Part shown: positions 1-23,045 of the stretch, one piece after another | How the letters are laid out: each line of letters starts with the position of its first letter | Numbering within the stretch: position 1 is the first letter of the stretch | Source: Branchipolynoe longqiensis | Taxonomy: Eukaryota; Annelida; Polychaeta; Phyllodocida; Polynoidae | Length of the DNA stretch: 64,000 bases | Assembly: GCA_030323885.1 (NCBI GenBank) | Contig: CM059187.1 | Coordinates: 138,976,415 to 139,040,414, forward strand | Reading direction: 5' to 3' | The notes under the pieces: generated by a model | Told to the model about the DNA's origin: nothing | Databases searched by the model: none | What the model saw: only the letters and a program-made list of their open reading frames with translations | Translations under genes and position numbers: made by a program

Positions 1-257
1 GCACTCATGGCGACGTTACAGTGAAATCAGGCTGCCAGCACCATGACCTGATATCACACTCAGTCACATTATCCTGACACTGAGCCAACCAGTCCTTGCC
101 CTAATGCCGAGCGTCATGCTAGGAAGCGACAATTATCAATTTTTAAGTCATTGGTTTGACTCAACCAGGATTCGAACCCACAAACTCATGTGTTCGGATC
201 TCCCGATCTCCCAAAACAGGAGTCGGACGCTCTACTCATTCGGCCACCCCTTCTGAC
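1..257 (-). mobile_element. SINE S1, head type H1, cut by window edge
   Basis: S1 read on the minus strand: a tRNA-like head at 185-257 (box B as TTCGAACCC-like, box A as GGCCGAATGAG), then a body with GGATAGGGCAAGGAC and a block common to all S1 copies. The tail ATGTTGCCAGGACGTAAAAC lies beyond the left edge. It sits downstream of the RALBP1 exon at 361. Confidence 0.8.
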
Positions 258-360
258 AGGACTGGGGGGGGGGAAGAGGGCATGTCAGCCTCTCCAGCAC
301 TAAGGTGCCAGACAGACGTCAGCTTCGTCTGTTGGTTGCAGGCCCTCCACAATGACGCAC

Positions 361-11484
<11,124 letters not shown>

Positions 11485-11542
11485 CTGAAGCAGGAAGGAA
11501 ACTGTGTTGAAAATATACATCATACACTTCCAGGCTCATCAG

Positions 11543-12000
11543 AGCGTTGGGCGAAGGTGTTGTTGGGTGGGGAGGGCGTTGTTGGGTGGGGAAGGTGTTG
11601 TTGGGTGGGGAAGGTGTTGTTGGGTGGGGAAGGTGTTGTTGGGTGGGGAAGGTGTTGTTGGATGGGGAAGGCGTTGTTGGGTGGGGAAGGCATTATGGGA
11701 TGGGGAAGGCGTTGTTGGGTGGGGAAGGCGTTGGATGGGGAAGGCGTTGTTGGGTGGGGAAGGCGTTGGATGGGGAAGGCGTTGTTGGGTGGGGAAGGCG
11801 TTGTTGGGTGGGGAAGGTGTTGTTGGATGGGGAAGGCGTTGTTGGGTGGGGAAGGCATTATGGGATGGGGAAGGCGTTATTGGGTGGGGAAGGCGTTGGA
11901 TGGGGAAGGCGTTGGATGGGGAAGGCATTGGGTGCAGAAGGCTTTGGGTGCGGAAGGCATTGGGTGCGGAAGGCGTTGGGTGTGGAAGGTATTGGGGAAA
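11543..12000. repeat. 19-bp minisatellite (GTTGTTGGGTGGGGAAGGC)
   Basis: About 23 units with a shorter variant GTTGGATGGGGAAGGC. G-rich on the plus strand, so on the RALBP1 transcript strand it is C-rich (CCCCACCCAACAAC). Overlapping ORFs on both strands (VGWGRRCWVGKA, HPTTPSPPNNAF) are translations of the array. Confidence 0.95.
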
Positions 12001-13520
12001 GCAGTTGAGGACAATAATAGATGGAATTTCCTCCTCATCGCAGCTTCCAACTAGCATGTTCATCCTAAGGAGACAAGAGCTAGGTGTTTCTGATGCGGTC
12101 TCTCACTGTTGCCAACTAATCCCTGAAGCTACATTTGTCAGCGAACCCTATAAATCATCAACCCTATAAAGGGTCCGCCCAGGCCGGTTACAGAGTCCAG
12201 TCTCTGCCTTGCTTCCTCAATGCTTAAACCGTTGGTGACTTCAGGGTGTGTGTGACCTTTCTTCCTGTATTGTGTGATGGGGAGTAGTTACCCTCATTAA
12301 ATACCGTGACAATTATACAGCTGTTCATGGGTTCATGGGGTGCAGTGCTGAGTCAGCAGCAGGATTGCCAATAACATAACCACACACCGGAAGTTCCACC
12401 AATAGGCATCTGAATGCTTCAGGGGGCACTTTCGGCATTGGATCTGCCCAAATGTTAACTCCCACCATCCATGCACCCACCCAGTTGTAGGACCTTAAAC
12501 CTCAAAGTGAGAGTTAGTAATGTTTAATAAGTGCATCAATATCTAAGTTAGATATAGTAGATTCAAATCTAATTATTTCCAAACAGGAGTGATAGCGACA
12601 GTGGTGCTCACAGCAGCTCGCCAGCTGCTCGCGGTGGGTTTGCCTCACTGTGTGCAAACCCAAGTCGCCCAGGCCGCTGCCATCAGCGTTCAGGCGATAG
12701 TAGCGTTCGGTGGCTGATACGCTACTGGCACTCTGTTAATAATATTAATATAATGTATTTATATAGCATGATAATTACTTTAGTTTGGCCACTTTATAGT
12801 GGGTTCCCCACTGGCAGACCAGGCCACCAGCATCATGATGGCATGTGAATGCGTAGGGTAGGCGACATTCGCATTCACACCAATTCACTTTGCCGTCCAC
12901 GCATTTGCATTTGCAACCCAACATATGAAAGGACAAACATGCGTTTACATGCTTTTCCACTTTTTGTTGCATTCACATTCATATATTGCGTATATGGAAT
13001 CTTAGTTTAAGGTGTGATAATGTTTTGGGATGCATTTTTGGGTTAGAATGATCTCTTATTAAATGTTTATATGATACTGGTAATACACGCTATAGTGATA
13101 TTTACCACATCAATCTTCACGGGCCGACAAAAGTGATATCGCCATAACCCTAATATTTTTAGAATGTGTTATATTAAAATCGCTATATGTTAGATGTTAA
13201 AACTTCAAGCCATATCCTCTGATTGTGTTTGTGCAAAAACCTCATATCAAGTACCAACTGCTTTCTGAAACCACTACCTGTTTTTCTGTCTAATTCGATC
13301 CAGAATAAGTCAAAAGAGTACAGGCGATGTGGTAGGCAGTGAGTGGTTGTCCCACATTTGTCTAGTGACACACTAAACAAGGTACGATGGCGGGGTATCT
13401 AAGTAGCAGGCATGCACACGTTCTTAGCCCAGGGCAACCGGCCCCAATTCCACATACTACTAACAATAAGTAACACTGTTCAGCTGACTAAGCATCTCGA
13501 CATGCCTGGAGCGCATGCTG
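12001..13520. other. Mostly unassigned, with small element fragments
   Basis: 12513-12580 matches the interior of the TTAA element in reverse. 12781-12842 matches an S1 body segment. 12838-13002 has short inverted motifs (GTGAATGCG/CGCATTCAC) and GCGTATATGGAATC, like the ends of the element at 16378. I see nothing else. Confidence 0.5.
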
Positions 13521-14150
13521 GGTTGGTTGGTTGTTGGAGTTTTGCATCGTGGCAACATCTAAGCTCATATCACGACGGATACCGACTTGTGACAGTGCGC
13601 ACTCATGGCGACTTTGTGTGTGGTATAAAGTATTTATATGAATATTATTATGGAACTCGCCGTGAATATGGCCTATGCTGCCGACACGGCGTCAAGCAAC
13701 CACCAATCAATCAATTATGGAATCTTTCTCTCAATTGCATTTATATGTGTGGGATCGAACCAGCAAGCTTGCAGTGGGTACGGACAGTTGGTACGAGCAG
13801 TTACAGGCACATGGAGACATTGAGACATGTTGCTGCACTAAGGCAGATCGCGCCACTAGGCTCCAGTGTCCAATGGGATTTTTTCCCTCCAAGCATCCCA
13901 TTTGGTCTGAAGCTGAGCGACCAGCACCATGACCTGATATCTCACTCAGTCACATTATCCTGACACTCAGCCAACCAGTCCTTGCCTATCCTAATAATGC
14001 CGAGCACCTGGCTAGGAAGCGAAAGATTCAATTTTTAAGTCATCGGTTTGACTCGACCAGGGTTCAAACCAGTGGGTTCAAATCCCACGATCTACCAAAA
14101 CGGGAGATGGATGCTCAACTCATTCGGCCATCCAGTCTGGTCGCGCCTGG
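13521..14150 (-). mobile_element. SINE S1 (H1) interrupted by about 300 bp
   Basis: The tail part is 13521-13618. The body resumes at about 13919 with CGACCAGCACCATGACC and runs to the H1 head ending at 14150. The insert (13619-13918) has GGGATCGAACC-like tRNA sequence but no family I know. Confidence 0.75.
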
Positions 14151-14237
14151 TGGGTGTTTGGCCGGCTTGTCGCTGCACCATCTTTCATTGTAGGTCAGTA
14201 CTATGTGGAGTAACAAACTGGAACAGCATCAACTCAC

Positions 14238-14520
14238 TTAGGCCGTGTATCTACAGACTGTTCCCTTGTGGCATGTTCCCTTGTTCCGTGTTCGCTTGTG
14301 ATGTGCCACTCAGACAATGGACATGTTCATTCTCTATGTTCCTAGTCAGTATGTCACATGTGCCGCGCACAAGGCCAATACGGTCTGTGGGTCCAACTTA
14401 TGGGAACAGTCACTAAGTAAAATACAGGTTCATTGTCTGCGTAGCATATTACAAGGTCACGAGCGAACACGGAAAAAGGGAACATGCCACAAGGGAACAG
14501 TCTATGGATACATGGCCTAA
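14238..14520. mobile_element. MITE with 64-bp terminal inverted repeats
   Basis: Both ends start TTAGGCC; the arms match at 59 of 64 positions and include TGTTCCCTTGTGGCATG. 283 bp, no coding. A TSD is not evident, so the superfamily is undetermined. Confidence 0.8.
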
Positions 14521-15667
14521 GCAGATTGACACTTTGACTTGGGCCTGATAGAACTGACACAGTTCCAAGAAATAAGCATCAACATCAGGGGCATAGCCAG
14601 GATTTTCTGGGAGATTTGGATGAACTTTTTGAGATGGTACCATCACCACCCCTGTATCTGTTCGCGTTAGCATTATGTCGGTCCATTTGCGTTGTGTCAC
14701 ATCTACCCCGCCCCCCACACCCATGTCAATCAAGGGTCAAACACGGATAACAAATATGCACATTTCATTTTCACTCTTTATTCATATCAATATATATTAT
14801 ATACATTCAAATTGACTGAAGGAAGTGGAACATAGATGACTTGTCACTTTGCCATGATACGACATATGACCCAAACAATATTTGGGGTGCCCATATATTG
14901 GATCCTACATGGCATGCTTTCATCATTGACCAATCAAAACGGAGATTATAATTATATTATCCAATTAAAACTGAGTGATTATGTGTCATCTTGGGAATAC
15001 ATCATCTTGGGAATGTGTGAATAACTTCAACGGGGTCTTTGAAAGGTGTAATAATCTCACTGGAATGTGTAAGAAAGTACAAAGGCATCTTTAAGGTGTA
15101 AGAAAGTACAAAGGCATCAGTTCTTTATGAGGTGCAATACCTTCACTGTGCAGTGTAAGAAACTACAAAGGGTATCTAATCTGTTGTAGTATGATTGACT
15201 ATAGTATTATCTTACATATTCTGATTGATTTATATCTATTTATTTATACACAACCATATATCAAATATATTGGGGTTGAGAATATTGGGCTAAGTTGGGG
15301 GGGGGGGAGGGGGGGGGGGAAGACTGAGGATAATTGGACTGAGGTGGTGGTGTGCTAAATATATGGGGCTCAAGTGGGCCGGAGCTGAATGCAAAACATT
15401 TTTTTCCTTTTTCCTTTCCCTTCCCCTTTCTCCTCCTGTTTCCGTTTCCTTCTCTTTTTTTGGGGAGGGGTGGGTGGGGGCTTGTATCCCCAACAGCCCC
15501 CTGTCTACGCCCGCGATCGTAGAACATGTTTACTTAGCAGTAAAATGTGATTGGTGTATGCCGCCATTGGCCACAGTAAATAACCCAAGCCACTCGTCTG
15601 TATGTCGTAAAAGGCGAATCGTCGGGAACTGGGAATAATCTGTGGACACCTTGAATATTATTATTGT
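14521..15667. other. Unassigned, low-complexity patches
   Basis: 15040-15180 has three loose copies of GTGTAAGAAAGTACAAAGG. 15296-15322 is a G run. 15395-15470 is a pyrimidine-rich patch. No gene seen. Confidence 0.5.
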
Positions 15668-16300
15668 AGTAGTGTGCACTGACCTCTCAGGCAAGGAGCC
15701 GCATAGACCGTGCACACTGGTCCAGAGTGTAAGAGATGTGGGTTCGATTCCCACTCTAGACACAGTATTTTCCATTGTCATTACCCACACGACATTGGTT
15801 GCCGTAATCAGGATCCTATACAAGCTACCCGTTGTTTGGTTCTTGAACCGACCCTGTGTATATGTGTGTATGTGTGTATATGTGTATATGTGTGTATGTG
15901 CGTATGTGCGTATGTATGTATGTATGTATGTATGTATGTATGTATGTATGTATGTATGTATGTATACGGCTGTATGTATACGGTGTATGTATACGGCTGT
16001 ATGTGTGTATGTATGTATGTATGTATGTATGTATGTATGTATGTATGTGTGTATGTATGTATGTATGTATGTATGTATATATTATGTATGTATGTAATTG
16101 TAAGCATTAAATCACTATTTAAAAGACTTAGAATTCCCAGGGGACGAGTGTAGTAGTGTGCACTGATCTCTCAGGTGACATCATGGGCCCTCGGTGGTGT
16201 AATGGTTAGCACACTGGCCCGGAATGCAATAGATGTGGGTTCGATTCCCGCTCTAAGCGCAATATTTCCCATTGTCATCACCCCCATGACATTATTATTA
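15668..16300 (+). mobile_element. S3 tRNA-like units, head to tail, split by a GTAT array
   Basis: Unit 1 starts GTGTGCACTGACCTCTCAGG, has the tRNA-like block with GGTTCGATTCCC, and continues to GAACCGACCCTGTG. The (GTAT)n array then stands where the copies at 29.2-29.7 kb have only a few GTAT steps. After AATTGTAAGCATTA and GGGGACGAGTGTAGTAG the second unit begins at about 16151 and includes GGTGGTGTAATGGTTAGCAC. Confidence 0.75.
15858..16097. repeat. (GTAT)n microsatellite
   Basis: About 240 bp of GTAT with GTGT interruptions and three GTATACGGCT-type steps at 15962-16002, inside an S3 unit. Confidence 0.97.
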
Positions 16301-16512
16301 AATCGGGCACACATACGCAAACCCAGCTAAACCAAAGTTATAATGCTCATGGTAATAGTGACACCTCGCCTGGTTGTCTAAAGGGCGCATTCCATATACG
16401 CGTAATGCGTAATGCGTTATGCGTTACGCGTTATGCGAATGCCAGCATTCCATATACGCGTAATGCGTATTGCGTTATGCGTTATGCAGTGAAGTATATA
16501 AAAAGTATATAA

Positions 16513-17466
16513 AAAGTGTGTGTGACTCTGCGTCTCTGTGTGTGTCTCTATGTGTCTGTCTGTGTCTCCGTGTCTCTGTGTGTGTCTCTGTGTGTGTCTG
16601 TGTGTGTGTGACTCTGTGTCTATGTGTGTGTCTCTATGTGTGTGTCTGTGTCTCCGTGTCTCTGTGTGTGTCTCTGTCTTTGTCTGTGTGTGTGTGACTC
16701 TGTGTGTGTCTCTATGTGTGTATATGTGTCTCCGTGTCTCTGTGTGTGTCTGTGTGTGTGTGACTCTGTGTCTCTGTGTGTGTCTCTATGTGTGTGTCTG
16801 TGTCTCCGTGTCTCTGTGTGTGTCTCTGTCTGTGTCTGTGTGTGTGACTCTGTGTCTCTGTGTGTGTCTCTATGTGTGTGTCTGTGTCTCTGTGTCTCTG
16901 TGTGTGTCTCTGTCTCTGTGTGTGTGACTCTGTGTATCTGTGTGTGTCTCTATGTGTGTGTCTGTGTCTCCGTGTCTCTGTGTGTGTCTCTGTGTGTGTC
17001 TGTGTGTGTGTGACTCTGTGTCTCTGTGTGTGTCTCTATGTGTGTGTCTGTGTCTCTGACAAAGAGACACACACAGACACATATACACACAGAGACACAC
17101 ACAGACACAGATACACACACACAGACACACACAGAGACACAACACAGAGACACACATTCAGAGACACACATTCAGAGACACACACACAGAGACACACAGA
17201 GACACACAGAGACACACACACAGACACAGAGACACACACAGACACAGATACACACACAGAGACACACACAGAGACACAACACAGAGACACACATTCAGAG
17301 ACACACATACACAGAGACACACAGAGACACACACACAGACACAGAGACACACACACAGACACACACAGAGACACAACACAGAGACACACACACACAGACA
17401 CACACACACAGACACACAGACACACACACAGAGACACAGATACACACACAGAGACACACACACACA
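16513..17466. repeat. Palindrome of TCTGTG-type repeats
   Basis: 16513-17056 is TG/TC-rich with a higher-order unit of roughly 100 bp (GTGACTCTGTGTCTCTGTG). From 17061 the strand composition flips to CA/GA-rich with the same words in reverse complement. The centre reads GTGTCTCT-GACAA-AGAGACAC at about 17060. All ORFs here are repeat translations. Confidence 0.9.
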
Positions 17467-18252
17467 GAATGGGACGGTCCAAACATGGCTCAGTTTAGCT
17501 TGCTTTGAGGGATGTTAGGACCGTCCCAAATATGAAGACTGCTTCCTAACAGGTCCGCCGCATAAACCTACATGTTTGCACTGTCCCATTCTTATTTCTC
17601 ATGAAGACCGTAATTATCAGTCGCCTCCTCCAGCCTTATATCAATGGACAAATGCGACTGATGCTTTTCTGTTCGCACCACCTTGTCCCGGCTGTCCGTA
17701 ATTATCAGTCGCCTCCTCCAGCCTTATATCAATGGACAAATGCGACTGATGATTTTCTATTCGCACCACCTTGAAGACTGCTTCCTAACAGGTCCGCCGC
17801 ATAAACCTACATGTTTGCACCGTCCCATTCTTCATATTTCTCATGAATACCATAATTATCAGTCGCCTCCTCCAGCCTTATATCAATGGACAAATGCGAC
17901 TGATGCTTTTCTGTTCGCACCACCTTGTCCCGGCTGTCCGTAATTATCAGTCGCCTCCTCCAGCCTTATATCAATGGACAAATGCGACTGATAATTTTCT
18001 ATTCGCACCACCTTGAAGACTGCTTCCTAACAGGTCCGCCGCATAAACCTATATGTTTGCACCGTCCCATTCTTCATATTTCTCATGAATACCATAATTA
18101 TCAGTCGCCTCCTCCAGCCTTATATCAATGGACAAATGCGACTGATGCTTTTCTGTTCGCACCACCTTGTCCCGGCTGTCCGTAATTATCAGTCGCCTCC
18201 TCCAGCCTTATATCAATGGACAAATGCGACTGATGCTTTTCTATTCGCAGCA
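17467..18252. repeat. 242-bp tandem array with internal half-repeats
   Basis: CTGTCCGTAATTATCAGTCG recurs at 17692, 17934 and 18176, giving a 242-bp period. Inside each unit a block that begins ATCAGTCGCC and ends GCGACTGAT occurs twice, so each block can fold by its ends. The block TTTGCACCGTCCCATTC appears once per unit. Confidence 0.9.
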
Positions 18253-18681
18253 CCTTTACGCATTACGCATTACGCACCGATCGCTACATGAAGCGATCGG
18301 GATAATGGATTTTATTCGCATTCGGATTCGCATTACGCATTACGCGTATATGGAATGCAGCTCATAGGTTTCAAGGCGTTTCGATTTTTTGTCGCATTCG
18401 CATTCGCATTACGCATTACGCGTATATGGAATGCAGCCTTTAACGTGCACTCTTGACCCCAGTAAACACTGAGCCCTCACACCAGATGGCGCTCGGTGCA
18501 TGCATATTTAAACACTGCGGCGCCCTTTACGGGGGGTCATCTAAGGTCATCTGCAAACATACCCCAGCGCAGCCCTATCACGCTGCCAGGGCCGCCCGCG
18601 AGGTGGCGCGCAGTGTGGTCACGTGTACATATTTGCTTCCAGGCCTACACTGAGGCCATCCACCATCACCGTGGCATGGAC

Positions 18682-18877
18682 TACAGTAAAACCTCTCTAA
18701 ATCGACCGCGCATAGAATTGACTTTAAATGGTCCATTTAGGGAGGTGGTTGGTTTAGGGAGTTTTTCATTTTGTGACAATTGTATTATATGGGCGATCGT
18801 TTGGGACTCAAATAAAGTGATTGATATAGGGGCGTGGTCGATCCATGAAGGTGGTCGGTTAGAGAGGGTTTACTGTA
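18682..18877. mobile_element. Tigger/pogo-like MITE
   Basis: TACAGTAAAACCTCTC at the left and its inverse at 18860-18877, TA borders, 196 bp. Intact copy of the family at 5960. Confidence 0.85.
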
Positions 18878-19097
18878 GTGATGGCATTCTATATATCACT
18901 TATTAAAGCATCAGTAAAATGAACACTGGGTAGCTGGAGTCATGTGACATGCAAACTGGGGATACATTAGTCATGTAATGGTGCTGACTGTCTGGGGCGC
19001 ATTGGAGTCAGTCATGCCATCTGGAAAAGGCTGTGTAACATAGGGGAGGGGGGATAGATGCTCCCTGCCAACACCGGTTTGAAAGGGTTCACGGGTT
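18878..19097. other. Unassigned
   Basis: Nothing recognised. Confidence 0.4.
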
Positions 19098-19448
19098 GCT
19101 TTATTCGTTGTTTTACGTCATGGCAACATCTAAGGTCATATCAGGACAGGGTACCGACTTGTGACAATACACACTCATAGTGACTTTATACTTATAGTGT
19201 GACCCCGCTGGGAGACCAGGCCATCAGCAGCATGACCTAATATCCCACTCAGTGACATTATCCTGACATTGAGCCAACCAGTCCTTGTCCTATCCTAATA
19301 ATGCCGAGCGCCTGCCTAGGAACCAACAAGTATCAATTTTTAAGTACATTGGTTTGAGTGGACCAGGGTTCGAAGCCATGGGTTCGAATCCCATGATCTA
19401 CCAAAACGGGGGACAGATGCTCAACTCATTCAGCCATCCTGTCTGGTA
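19098..19448 (-). mobile_element. SINE S1, H1, full length
   Basis: Tail TTGTTTTACGTCATGGCAAC through to the H1 head with GGTTCGAATCCCATGATC-type box B duplicated side by side. Abuts the GGTAACC minisatellite. Confidence 0.85.
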
Positions 19449-20120
19449 CCATTTGTTGGAAGATGTGAACCACTAGTAATCTAGTAACCACTGGTAACCT
19501 CTGGTAACTGTTGGTATCCCTTGGGAACCACTGGTAACCTCTGGCCATTAACAACCTGTTGTAACCACTGGTAACCCTTGGTAACCTCTGGAAGCCAATG
19601 GTAACCTCTGGCCAACTTCTGTTAACCTGGCCATTAACAACCTCTGTTAACCTCTGGCCATTAACAACCTCTGGTAGCCTGGTAACCTCTGACCATTAAC
19701 AACATATGGTAACCACTGGCCATTAACAACCTCTGGTAGCCTGGTAACCACTGGCCATTAACAACCTCTAGTAACCACTGGCCATTAACAACCTCTGGTA
19801 ACCTGGTAACCTCTGGCCATTAACAACCTATGGTAACCACTGGCCACCTCTGGCCATTAACAACCTCTTGTAACCTCTGGTAACCTCATAACCTCTTGTA
19901 ACCACTTGTATCCACACGCTGTTGTCCACGTTTCCTCCGACGGGCGTGTGGCCGGTGCTGGCCAGTGAGTTACCAGGCCGCCCCCTTGCCCTTTTATGAC
20001 CGCCTGTCGACTGGCTCCCGAATCGGGGGGGCCATCACTCAGCTTATGGAGGCGTCGTCGTTTGATCTTTAATGACGGGTCCAATTGCAGGCGGCAGGGA
20101 GTTTGACGCCGCTGCCCCGC
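19449..20120 (+). mobile_element. Minisatellite-bearing repeat, copy 1
   Basis: 19449-19915 is an array of GGTAACC / CCATTAACAACCTCTGG words. 19916-20120 is a non-repetitive flank (GTTTCCTCCGACGGGCGTG, CCTTTTATGAC, CTTATGGAG, CCAATTGCAGGCGGCAG). The same array plus flank occurs in reverse at 61870-64000, so it is one mobile or duplicated unit, not two independent arrays. Confidence 0.75.
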
Positions 20121-20214
20121 AGAGTTGTAAACCACTGCTTTGTGGTACAGGTTCTTGGCAGAACCGAAGGCTATGGGAGCAAACCCTAAACAGAAAACCA
20201 TGTCACTCTGGCAG

Positions 20215-20490
20215 CATTAAGGGTGGTTGATGTATGGAACTCCCAACATCTCCCGACCAGTCACTGCAGGGAAAAATAGTTTTGTGAAACCTCTATTTGC
20301 TCCCCGAGAGAGTGCCGCTGGTAACTTGCAAAAAAGCCAGCAGCACTTCAAAACTTTTGCAGGCAGCTTTCATGAAATGTATATACCATCAAGAGAAACC
20401 TGAAGCTGAGAGACATTAAGACCGACACATGGACATCACTCTCACAGCAGAGAGCTAAATGGAGAGCGGCAGTCAAGTAATGAAAGCAGT
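20215..20490 (+). pseudogene. LINE reverse transcriptase C-terminal remnant
   Basis: 20383-20490 encodes LKLRDIKTDTWTSLSQQR followed by AKWRAAVK and a stop, the (I/T)DTDTW...DRxxWR pattern that closes many LINE proteins. RVVDVWNS at 20218 recalls the VxNxWNSLP motif. Frames between are broken. Confidence 0.5.
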
Positions 20491-20578
20491 CTTTGTCGCA
20501 TCGCGACTGACAGCATGATGATGATGATGTCTGGATTCTACTAGGGGACATTCATTTTAATAGCAGATTCCCTATTCT

Positions 20579-21040
20579 CAGGGATGAAAGTGGTGCGCGG
20601 CAAAAATCTTGGAAATCTAGGCGAAATTATAAGACCGATGGCAAATTTCCTCGAAAACGCGGATTCCCTCGCTAAGGATTAGTAATGATACAGTAAGGGA
20701 ATCGTTTAAAAATACCAGAAGTCAGGTTTCAACTGTCCTTGTTTTGACTGTATTATCACCCACACCGCATAACACGCTTATCGTGCGAGTTTTCGTGTCG
20801 GCGTATTTGGTGGTTTTATCCGTTTCCTCACTCAAACATCTGACCCACGGTCCACGCTATTAATGTGAACGCCGACGATTTCGACACTCAAACGCTAATT
20901 ACCTTTCGGTCACCTATTACACATCCTCGAGTTAGCCATTTCCTGCACCTGTTAGACATTGACCATTCTTTAATCATCTTTTTTTTTTTTAAATTGTTAA
21001 CCTGGAAATCCGCGAAATCGTGGAGATCTTTTTATCCCAG
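20579..21040. mobile_element. M-beta element
   Basis: CAGGGATGAAAGTGGTGCGC at the left, GTGGAGATCTTTTTATCCCAG at the right. The flanks TATTCT and CATTCT agree at 5 of 6 bases. Longer than the 8970 copy. Confidence 0.75.
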
Positions 21041-21575
21041 CATTCTGTGTACCCTGCCACAGCCCATGTCAACCACAGACCGGAAATGGCTCTTGAAAGG
21101 GGAACGTTGGGGGCCACTTAAAGTTAAACACCAACTCGCTGATCATGTTCGCCAGCGTGCATGGTGGTAGTGAGCTATAATGGGAGGCAATGACGTCACA
21201 AAGTAACTAATTAACCCTATTTCAGTTTGTTTGTTTGCTTAACGACCCCCCACTCCCTAGCACAAAAAGTAGACATCGTCTACTTCAGAGAAGAGTCTGG
21301 GAATGTTGCATACAACATGCATTTGTTGCAAATATTGTGTTTTTTTAAATTGTCGGTTTAAAAAAACAAAAAACTTGTTTGTAAGCAGGCCCGTCTCAGC
21401 CTCCTCCACCTCAGTCCGCCGTCTCCAGAATCGAATCTAGGCGCATTAACCGAAGGGCAACAGTTGGGAATTTCCGTCTCTAATTATATCGTTGGTTGTG
21501 TTTGGGGTCATTCCATCACACCGACGCAATTGTATCTGAATGTAGCCAGGGGCGGCGGGTCCGCAACACCCGAGG
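21041..21575. other. Unassigned
   Basis: Nothing recognised; no credible ORF. Confidence 0.4.
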
Positions 21576-21703
21576 CACCTGTGTGTGTGTATGTGTGTGT
21601 GTGTGTGCGTGCGTGCGTGCGGGTGTGTGTGTGTGCGGGTGTGTGTGCGGGTGTGTGTGTGCGTGCGTGTGTGTGCGCGAGTGTGTGCCTTTCCACTACC
21701 AGC

Positions 21704-21747
<44 letters not shown>

Positions 21748-21880
21748 CTTTCCACTACCAGCATGTGTGTGTGTGTTGGGGCGGGGGGGGGGGTACGCGG
21801 TGTTATTTATTTAGTGTGTGGACACACACAGACGTAACACACACGCACGCACGCACGCACGCACGCACACACACGCGCTC
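21576..21880. repeat. GT-rich microsatellite cluster
   Basis: (GT)n with GTGCGT variants at 21581-21690 and 21705-21747, two copies of CCTTTCCACTACCAGC between, a G run at 21780-21794, and a CACG/CACA run at 21838-21875 that is the inverse of the first block. Confidence 0.9.
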
Positions 21881-22133
21881 TTCTTAGCAGATCCAATGGC
21901 GTGACGTACATTCACCCATTTTGGAGTCGCACTACATACACACTTCCCCACCAAACCTAATTGTGTCATTTGAACAGGATTATTCCATTAGAAAAGGGCT
22001 CCGTGAGTACTTCCCTGTCAAAATGTGTTAATAGGGTCACGCATAATATAGCGTGGGCAACGCTACCAGGGCCGCTCACGTGACGTGACACACAGTAAAC
22101 AGGATTCAAGTATACCTGGGTCATAAATAAACG

Positions 22134-22384
22134 TTGGTTGGTTGTTTGTTTGTTTGTTTGAGCACCATGACCCGATACCCCCCCACCCCCCATAGTTACA
22201 TTATCCTTACACTGAGCTAACCAGTCCTTGCCATACCCTAATGCTAATGCTAATGCCGACTGCCAGGCTAGGAAGCAACAAGTATCAATTTTATAAGTCA
22301 TTGGTTTGACTCGACCGGGAACGGAACTCCCGATCTCCCTCAAGTGAGGCCTGCGCTCTACCCATTCGGACACCGCGCCCGGCA
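22134..22384 (-). mobile_element. SINE S1, H2, internal deletion
   Basis: The GTTTGTTTG tail joins directly to AGCACCATGACC, so about 125 bp of body between tail and centre is missing. The H2 head is complete to CGCGCCCGG. Confidence 0.8.
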
Positions 22385-23045
22385 ATTTAAATAGAATGTT
22401 CACACAAATATAGCTCCCTCCATACAAACACCAACACAGCCACCACTGACATATAGTATCCGCCTGGTTACTTAAACTGCCCGTGTTTAGAAACACCAAC
22501 ACAGCCACCACTGACATATAGCACCCGCCCTGTTACTTAAACTGCCCACATTTACAAACACCAATACAACCACCACTGACATATAGTGACCGCCCGATTA
22601 CTTAAACTTCCCACATTTACAAACGCCAACACAGCCACCACTGACATATAGTGCCCGCCTGGTTACTTAAACTGCCCATGTTTACAAACACCAACACAGC
22701 CACCACTAACATATAGTGCCCGCCTGGTTACTTAAACTGCCCATGTTTACAAACACCAACACAGCCACCACTGACATATAGTGCCTGTCTGGTTACTTAA
22801 ACTGCCCACGTTTACTAATGCCACCACAGCCACCACTGACATATCGTGCCCACCTGGTTACTTAAACTGCCCACATTTACAAACGCCAACACAGCCACCA
22901 CTGACATATAGTGCCCGTCTGGTTACTTAAACTGCCCATGTTTACAAACACCAACACAGCCACCACTGACATATAGTGCCGCCTGGTTACTTAAACTGCC
23001 CATGTTTACAAACACCAACACAGCCACCACTGACATGTGATATTC
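22385..23045. repeat. 65-bp minisatellite (CAGCCACCACTGACATATAG)
   Basis: Ten units; CACCACTGAC recurs at 22441, 22506, 22571, 22636 and 22701, giving exactly 65 bp. Starts right at the S1 head end. Confidence 0.95.

Larger units (their letters stand above)
16378..18442. mobile_element. Composite terminal-inverted-repeat element, TTAA-like borders
   Basis: The left border is CTAAAGGGCGCATTCC and ATATACGCGTAATGCGTAAT; the right border is the inverse, ending GGAATGCAGCCTTTAA. The subterminal CATATACGCGTAATGCG motif occurs twice at each end. The interior holds a long TG/CA palindrome and a 242-bp array rather than genes. A TTAA target and AGGG-like ends would fit Kolobok, but one TTAA copy is CTAA, so this is a suggestion. 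Confidence 0.65.

Noticed and set aside
12775..12972. Cys-rich small secreted protein
   Set aside because: The frame overlaps an S1 fragment and inverted short repeats; there is no signal peptide and no splice context.
16470..17508. Cys/Val/Ser-rich and Thr/His-rich ORFs
   Set aside because: Simple-repeat translations on both strands of a palindrome.
22385..23045. CRISPR-like array
   Set aside because: The 65-bp units are directly adjacent without unique spacers, and the genome is eukaryotic; the 55-bp and 41-bp arrays fail likewise.
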